Below, in pieces: positions 28,001 to 37,000 of a stretch of DNA of 64,000 nt. The notes beneath the pieces are model-generated. The model had not been told where the DNA came from, ran no database searches, and saw only the letters and a list, made by a program, of their open reading frames with translations. The stretch is from Trochalopteron elliotii (Eukaryota; Chordata; Aves; Passeriformes; Leiothrichidae). The translations under genes were made by a program, and so were the position numbers. The stretch is taken from NCBI GenBank assembly GCA_024734555.1, contig JANPWX010000080.1, positions 391,223-455,222 on the forward strand. Direction: 5' to 3'. How positions within the stretch are numbered: position 1 is the first letter of the stretch; each line of letters opens with the position of its first letter.

Positions 28001-31000
28001 TTTAATGACCATTAGGAGTAAGCCCTTTAAGATTGAAATTTTACTTTGGCAGATTGATACTTTGGCAACAGAAATATTGAACAACTAAGTGTGTCCAGCT
28101 TAGCCTGTCTTGATGCACTGGAAATGTTCTTAACTAGATGGGTTCAAAGGAGGCTGCTGGGAAAGAATCTAAATTTAATATGGAAGTTTAAGAGAAAGAG
28201 TATTGGACCAGGGCATTTGGGTCTAGCTCCATTTTTTTTGATATAGTTAGAATTCTTATTGGAAAGAGGAAGTAGGAGAAGTGACTTTGTAGGTGTGTCA
28301 TTATTAGTTTGGTGCTCAGGCAGAACACTTTGCTCCGTTCTTTGCGGTGTAGAACAATCACATGTTATCTCACACAGTGCCGGGGTTTGCAAATACAATC
28401 CAGAGGGCAAAGCCAAGCCAGCCTGCTGCAAGCAGCACCTGCATTCCAGTGCAGGTCATATGATGGAAGTTATAACCCAGGTAAAATGTTAATCACTAAA
28501 CTTGGCACAGTTGAAGCTTTTAATCTTTTATTGCAGTTTTCTAGGGAGAGGCAAGTTATGGACAACAGCCCGGAAAAACTGAAGAAGGAGTTAGAGGAAG
28601 AGCTGCAGCTGAGTAGTGAAGACTTGCGTAGCCATGCCTGGTACCACGGACGTATTCCTCGGCAGGTACGTGGTCTTTGCATTGCCAAGTGTGCTTTGAG
28701 CTTTTACAGACTGGCAGAATCTCACTGATATGCTGTACACATCTCTCATACCTGAATTAATTTAGTAGGAACATGATGCCTATTTGTATGAAAGCTGTGG
28801 CATAAAGTGAGGCCGAGGAAGGATTCAGGGCAGACCCTGGTGGAAAGGAGATACATTTCATAGATAGATTTTTCTGTGCACTGAATAAATCTGGAACTGG
28901 AATTTAAGCTTTGTATAAGAATACTAGGATCTCATATTGTTTGGAGAACACTGACATTAATTTGGTTCAATATTCTTAATAAAAGTTAAGATGTTGGTTA
29001 TTTTCTTTCTTGAGCATGGAACTTGGGGAAGAGGGGAAAAAGAAAAAGCCCAAAACAAACGCAACAAAATCAATTCAGTCACTTAGATTTTGATCCGTAC
29101 AAACGCAGTTACAGACACGGTGAGGCTGAGGTTGGATCGGAGCTTCCAGAGCCGCTGGAGCTCCCCCTGCGGGCCTCCCTCCACCCCGGGGCAGGGCCGG
29201 CTCAGCTGCCACACGCTCGGTACTTGGCTCTTGGCGTCCTTTTTATCACATGAAAGGACTAATTCAAAACAGAAAAACAAGGTGTCTCTGACTCTGCCTA
29301 GTCAGTAGTAGTATTTTTACACGCAGTGTTCACAAAGAAAAAAAAATGAAAGCTTCTGTCATGTAAGGTAGCAATGAAAAGGCAGAATCCAGGATCTTGT
29401 ATTAATGGCTTCTTGTATTAATGGCTTTCAATGTGACTCTATATTCAGATGCTTTAAACTTAAAATCCTGGGTCACTGCTTTCCCTTCATGCCTTATTTT
29501 CTATTAGCAAGCTAGAAGAAATACACATGTGAAAGTGGCTCAGCTTCTGGCTGCTGGCTCCTTCCAAGAAGCCCTTTCAGATCTCTGTTGTGGGATGAGC
29601 TTTTAATTAAGAATTGGAGACATCATTCTTCTACCACACTTCATGCTTTGCTTTGTATTTGTGGCTTTATGTATCCTCCCAGAGTAGCCAAATTAATTCC
29701 TGTGTTTAAGAATATTTTGTTGTAATGTATTGTTTTCTGATTCTGAAAGTAATTTTTTGTATAATTCTTTTTCCTCAAAGGTGGCAGAAGACCTAGTTCA
29801 GAGAGATGGAGATTTTCTGATTAGGGATTCTCTCTCCAGTCCTGGGAACTTTGTTCTTACCTGTCAGTGGAAAAATACCCCTCAGCATTTTAAAATCAAC
29901 AAAACAGTTCTAAGACTCAATGAAGCCTACTGTCGTGTTCAGTATCAGTTTGAACTGGAAAGTTTTGACACTATCCCTGGCTTAGTTAGATACTACGTTG
30001 GGAATCGCACACCAATATCAAAGCAGAGTGGAGCAATTATTTTTCAGCCTATCAACAGGACTGTGCCTCTCAGGTGTCTAGAAGAAAAATACGGTGTAAC
30101 TCCAGCCCAACAAAAAGAGCCAAGCACCCCTGAAGGAAAAACAGAAACTGCAAAAAGGCTGAGTCTTGGTATACCCAGCATGCAATCCCCGGAGCAGAGC
30201 ATACCCAGAGGAAATCTTTTGAGGTACCTTAATTTTGCTGTCCTTATGGAAGGAAATGGAGTAAATGTATCAGCTCCTGATGGAGGTGATGGGAGTTTTC
30301 ACTCTTGATTTGAGATGGAAAACTATGCATGAGGGTTTGCTGATTTTAGCAAAGGATCAGCAAATCCAAAAAGTGAGAGCAAATGTAGACTCTGGAAGCA
30401 CAACAGCACTGCAGTGACTTGGCAAATCTTGACCGTGTAAAACCAAGAATTAAAATAACATCTTGCTGCTGCTCCAAAGTCTGTTTTTCCATTGCTGACT
30501 CCTGAAATAAAAACTCTTTAAGTGTGGAATAATGGATCCTAATTTCAGTGTCCAAATCAAACGTTCCATTAGAAAGGAAATACCTTCCTAAATACTGCAG
30601 GCTGACACACAGTATAGCCCATTTCACTGCCACTATGACAGCAGTTTATGAGTGAATGAAGTACCTTTTATTATCATAAGCTGCCCAAGTGGAGAGCTAA
30701 AGATCCTTGCACTGGTTATGATATATTCTGGCAGTTAGATATGTATTTTAAGTGCTGCATATACTGATATGTTTTTGTTTGGATTTTTTTTTTTACCCTA
30801 GAAACAAAGAAAAAAGTGGTAGCCAGCCAGCTAGTTTGGATCATGTTCTGGAGAAAAGATTCCCTTTAAAGGCTCACCAATCAGAGAGCTATCTGCTAAT
30901 AGGTATGTTTTGTAATTAGAAGTTTCATGCTTAGAATCGGTGTGTGTCCAGGTGGTCTGTTACTCTTCAGACCAAAGTGAGACTACTGAATGTTCTGGTA

Positions 31001-34000
31001 GTGTAAATACATTATATTTAATGGTCACTCTAAGCTGTTTTAACACACTGCTTCTCTTCAAGTCACTGGAACAGGATTTTTATTAACAATGCACCAGCTA
31101 GTTGAGAACCTTAGCACACAACTCAGCAGGCTTCCACACCAGAAAAATTACAGCTGTGGTTGGTATTAATACCTTTTTTGATGGTATTACCTTTCCTCAC
31201 TGTGCTGGACAAGAACTGACTTGTTTCTCTCATGTCTTTCTGACAAAACTTTATTAAGTAGAAGTGGTGTTTCATGGAAATTCTGGTAACTGCTTTTTCT
31301 CAGGATAAACTATGCAGATGAGGTAATGTTCCTCACTAGGAGAAAAACAGTGCCATGGCTTTTGTACTCGGTTCTGTTCTTCTGTCTCCATCACTCTCTC
31401 TACTCTCCATCTCTTTTGCTTTTTGTTCCTTTTGCTGTTGTCTGGTTCCATGGCTATTATCATCCTAAGCAAGGGATCCAGGGTGTGCCAACACTTGGAT
31501 CAGTTGTTGACTGGGACATTTTATCTCTCAGATTCTCCAAAGGTTTAAGCAATTGTTTCCATACTAACACACTTGTGTAAAGAAACTTGCAATAATGCAT
31601 CTCTCCCCATATGAACAAACAAGTATTGACTTCCAAGGCTGCTCATTTTGAATACAGTACTGTTAAAATTCCTCATGCCTATTGTAAGAAGAGTTCTCAT
31701 GACAAAGAGAATGTTAAGTATTTGTACAGTGAGACTGTGTTTTGATAGAGTGTGCCCCTGTGTTTTAACAGTGGGATAGACAGACATTTATAAGGCAAGT
31801 TTCTGTCCCTCTGTAGCTGAATTGATTATTCCAGTCCATGGCTGCAGATACATTTATTTTGATACTGCAACAGCCTGAAGAGTTCTGCTGTGCATTTTGT
31901 CATAGGATCCTTTGAGCAGGTCCTGTTATCATACTGCTTGAGGGTGGTGACAGCCTGTGATTTTGAGTTTTTGTTTTATATCTGTAATCAAGCAGTAACA
32001 CCCACACGATGCAACTGGCCACTTTGCTGTAGATACCAGCAAATGCACCAAGAGTTGCAGATTGGGAATGTCTGACACAGGACTCAGTCCCATATTGGAT
32101 GCCAAGGTTTGCATATGCAGTGGGTACAGGATGAGGCATAAATACACAGAAGTATATGGATCCTGTATGGAGCTGTTTCACAGAAAGATTAGCATTTCTG
32201 AAGTTCATTCCTTCCATACCTTAGTTCAGGTTCAGGCATGACTTTGGGAAGTTTTGCTTTCATCTCAAACTTGTCCTTCTCAGAAATGACTCATCTTTTA
32301 TGTGATGCAGCTGGAAGTTGCTGTTTTTATAACCTAGATCAGGTTACAAAGAAACCTCCTATTCCAAGCCATGGAGGCCATCCAGCTCTGACAGGATAGC
32401 CTATGTATGCAGCAGGGACTGGAAGTATTGTCAGCATTACCACAGAATAATGCTATGGTGCAGCTGTTCCATGTATTTGGGATTTTGGGAGGATCAGCAA
32501 GTGAATGGAATTTGCTGGCTAGGTCATTCCTCAAAATATACAATTTTGCCAGCAAATAATTGACATGATCTGACAATATTATCCTTAGGAAATAGCATTA
32601 GAAGATGAACCCTGGCACAGGAATTGTATGTATTTTGGCCTTCTAAAACACTGTTTTCCTCTGCAGGTTCAAGACATCCATCTCGATTACCTGAAGCAGA
32701 TACAAACTCCTGTCCAAGCTCACCTGCGTTTAGAACAGGCAGTGAACCATCTCTAAGCCCCACAGCTGTTCAGAGAGTTACCCCAGAGTCACAGCTAGGG
32801 GAAGCTCTTAGAGGATCAGACAGTCAGCTCTGTCCAAAGCCTCCACCCAAACCCAGCAAAGCACCCCTGATGAAGCCCCCAGATTCTCCTTTGGCTCCCC
32901 ACAGCTCTGAAGGACACTATTGTGAACTGAATCCTGCCAGACATCCTACAGCAGCAAAACAACCCTTGTGTCAGAAAAACAGCTATGTGGAACATCTGGC
33001 ACAAAAGGAGAGGGCAACATTCAGGTACTCTGAAACAAGCTATTTGATCCTTGATGATGATCCTACAATGAATCCTGCAGATCCTTTAGAAGCTTCAACT
33101 CAGATGGCTGAAGAAGACAGCATCTTTTCTGCACCCGTTTATGAGACTGAATCTAGTTTTAAACCAAATGATTTTGAATCCAAACTACTTCCTCCTGAAA
33201 ACAAGCCACTGGAAACATCCATGTTAAGAAGAGTTAAGGAGCTTTTCACCAACAATAACCCAAAGATTATTGCACAGCATATTCTTAGAATGGACTGCAA
33301 GGTAAAAAAAAAAAAAAAAAAGCGTTTTATTTTATATTGTGCCAGTTTAGACTTTTAAAATAACTGATTTGAAAAGAATAATGGGTAGATTTGCAGCTAG
33401 TGTAGTGCTTTGTATTGCTTTCAGGAATTTTTAGGGTGTTTGTTTTCCATTTGAAGAATAAGAGTGTTCACAAACTCTTTGGACTAAAGGTCTCTCATCA
33501 TGGTTGACTTTAGATTCAAATTCTCAAAGTTCCATATGTCTTTTAAATCTCCTATCAGTTGCTACATTACTGTGATTCAGCCTTTCTCCTGCACTGGAGG
33601 AAGAGCTCTCAGCTATAAAGCACTGTGGGGAGAACTGCTCAGGACAGGAAATAGCTCCTTAGGGCAAAGGGCAGGCAGACATTACCTGGCTGCCACATGG
33701 CCATTATATACAGTGTTCAATGGAACAAGATATATTTAAACTCCTAAAACCAGCTGCTCTTCTAATCTTTGTCTGAGTTCCTCTCTTACAGCTGGATAGG
33801 TGGTGTGGGGAAATAGCTACCAGGACTTGTGCTCTTCTCTCCTGTGAGAGAACTGTGCTAGTGGAATTGCTTAGAAAGATGTAAAAACCATAAAGAACTA
33901 TTTTTCACATTGTAGACTTTGGTCAGCTGCCAGGGCTTGGAGATCAGCTAATGGATCAGAAAGACTGGAGAATCATCTCATAATGAGATGATGACTTTGT

Positions 34001-37000
34001 GTAATGAAAGAAACGTAACTGCAGTTAAATCTGCATGACTGCTGGCATGACTGAATGTTGTACCTGCTGCAGAGCAGCTACAGGAACCAAATGGTACGGT
34101 GGGAATCTAACCCCAAAAACTCTGTTGGGATTTGGTGGTTTTAGTCTTTTTAGGAAGAGTTTGAGAAGTGAAACACATGGCTACTTACTGGGCAACTCCA
34201 TTGCAGACAGGAAGGGACGTGGGAGTGGTGATGCTCCAGAAGAAGCACATCAGTAGCACTCTGGTGGTGCTGCTGCACTGATGGACACTGAAGGTTTGAG
34301 GACGGGGCAGTGTATGAGTCCTGCCAGCTGCTGGAGGCCTGCCAACAGCAAACAGCTTTTTCTGTCCTCAGTAGCACTGTTGGCTCCTGCTAAGTGAGGC
34401 TTCATGCAGACAAGGTGATTCAGAAAAACTCAGCTCCACAACTGCTCACTCTTCTCAGAAGTGTTAGACTGAGGTTTCTTTATTGTGATTCCAAGAGTAT
34501 TAACAGCATTCTTTAACATTAGTTCCAAAATTTTCCTCCCTTCCTTTGACTTAATAACTAGATTATCTTTAATATATGGTTAAAGAGTATGTTGCTTGAA
34601 GGCAAAGGATATGCATGCCTTAGAGAACTAGTGAGTTTATATATATGTATATATATAATATTCAATTAGCTCATTATTAGTCTCCTTATTTTAAATACTG
34701 TAAACTTTGCAATGGAGCTAACGTACCAGCTAGCCTGCTGGAATTAATTAAGAGTCGTTGGAGGGCTTTGCAGAAACAGATTTTTGGATTTTGGAGCAGA
34801 ACAGTAACTAGCTGGGACAGGTAGAGAAGTCTGTTTGATGTTCACCTCCAAGTGCTGAGCCAATGCATGTCATTTGCTGGCAACTTGTTGCATAGACTCC
34901 ACTGATATGATAAGAACTGCATGATGCAATGAGATTGGCCTGTGAATTGAGCCAGAATGTATGCTTTGTACTGAGATCCCAGGCTAAAGTTCTTATGTCC
35001 TGTGTGTCATCAGTAGTTCAGTTTGCCTTTTAAATAATGCCATTTCAATCACCCATATGGTAAGTGATGAGGTGAGTGTTTGCCACTTGCATACCCCTGA
35101 TGGAATAGCAATCAGTGTCTCATGGGGCTTTGTATCACTCCTGCTTCTCTAGAAGTGAAACAGGTTTTTCTACAGTGCTGTTTTGTACTGGTGAGGCTTG
35201 TTGTGCAGCTCAGATTGCTTTCATCGTTTCATAGCCAAAAAAGCCTGCTGATGGGTGTATCAGAAAATTGGAGGCAGATTGGTTTGTGAATATGTCAACA
35301 TACAGGCCTTAAACCAGCAGATAATCTTACACCATCATATTAATGTGGTTTTGCTTATTATTAACAATTATATTTATTATTATTATTATAATCAGTAGCT
35401 AATACAATGTTTAAAAAGCAAAGACAAATTGGTAAGGGTGTCAGCTTTCATACAGATTTCATTAGACACTCAACATTGCGTCCTCCTTAGTCCTTTTTCT
35501 AATTCATCCTTATGAACTTTTATGAACCTAATTCTTTAGGACCCTGTGGTGTAACCAGAAATATTCTGAGTGGTAGTTTTTTTGGAAAGGAAAAAAAAAA
35601 AGCAAGTGTGTATGTCCTTAAGGCAAAGAGCAGAACCTCTCTGACAAGGATCAGGCTGAGACCGTGCTGCATTTCCTGGAACCTGCACAGTAATCCCTTT
35701 CTGGAAGCAGAGGGTGGAGTTTGATAAAGCATTTTGGGCAAACCTTTTATGTTTTCTGGTGGCTGTACCATTTAAAAAAATATTCCCTTGGCTTTTTTGT
35801 GTAAGGCACTGAACATGCATAGGTTAAAGTTTTCTTTGATACCTGTATTACAATGTTGCATGCTGTGCACTTAGCTCTGTATGCCATGCACTTACCTGGA
35901 GGACTTCTCTGCAGCTAGAGGTGGGGTTTTTTTGAGAAATGTTAGTTTCAAAATTCATGCAGAGTTTTTTGCACTTCACAGGTGGCAAGGATAGTAGAAG
36001 TTTCTGAAGAGATGAGGAAGAATATGGGAGGGCACTCTGGTCTTGAACTGATCACTTTGCCTTACGGACATCAGCTGCGCCTTGACCTGATTGAGAGGTA
36101 AATGTTCCTGTTCCTCACTGCCAGGGCAGATGGCCAGAAGGTCAAAGCATGGCTGCACTGTCCTCATTTCCTTCAAGAATGCTCTCCTGCCTGTTCCCTG
36201 AATTCACATGTACAGCTTATTTACTGAGATGGCATGTAAATTCCTTCTGAATAGGAAAGGATTCCGTAAGGTTAAAGGCAACTTTCACATGTAGTACAGG
36301 GAGAGGGGAAAGGTGTTGAAAGCTGTTCCTTGGAACAGCTGAATGCCATAAGCTCTCCTTTACAAGCTCAAGTAAAGTAAAATTCAGGGGACCTATAATC
36401 TATCTGAGCCTGTAACTGTGTATGGAGGAGACTGAAAGGTAGTATCCTTCTGCATGTGGCAAAAGGATCTAATAAAGCAAAAAATTATCAGCAAAGCTGT
36501 GAAAAACCTCTGCACAAGTTGAGGGGGAACACTTTTGAGTGTTCTGATCTACATTTTCTGCTTCATATTTCAGTAGTTTGATTGCTGAGATATTGGGGGC
36601 GGGTCACAGGATTTGAATGTGGAAGACAAAGGGAAATAGGGCTATTTTCCCAGAAGTGTTCATTCATTCATTGCTTGAGCAGAATTTTGTACAGTTAGTA
36701 GAATCTCAGGAGATTTTATTAAAACATTAATTTAAAGCCTATGTGTGTTTATTCCATATGTCATTATTGGTTTTGGTGCAAAGATGTTGGTAAGACTAAG
36801 TTTGCTGGGTATGCAAAGATAAAAGTACACTTTTGAACTGATCTTTGAACACATGTAAATTGAAAAATTTGTGATTTGTTGTGTGAATTGTTTCACTTAC
36901 AGGCACAATACCATGGCTATAGGAATAGCTGTTGATATCTTGGGTTGCACAGGAAATGTAGAAGATCGAGCAGCAACATTAAACAGGATCATCCAAGTTG

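Larger units (their letters stand above)
7100..28536 (+). other. BCAR3 long intron, 21.4 kb
   Basis: This lies between the 40-nt exon and the first SH2 exon. It holds two CR1 fragments (12522-12642 and 19651-19735), a solo LTR (22640-23200), a short tandem duplication near 10830, G/T-rich tracts near 10930 and 11740, and inverted repeats near 15937, 20180 and 24568. Nothing else resembling a gene was seen. First introns of this size often hold enhancers, but none can be identified from sequence alone. Confidence 0.8.

Noticed and set aside
28309..28728. Longer reading of the first SH2 exon, with upstream in-frame codons from 28309
   Set aside because: The sequence before 28537 ends in a clear TTTATTGCAG acceptor and the upstream codons do not resemble BCAR3. 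The exon at 7060 joins in frame instead.
29730..30308. Reading the main SH2 exon as a single 192-codon gene
   Set aside because: Its first 17 codons precede the acceptor and its last 28 follow the GTACCT donor. Only 29781-30223 is coding.
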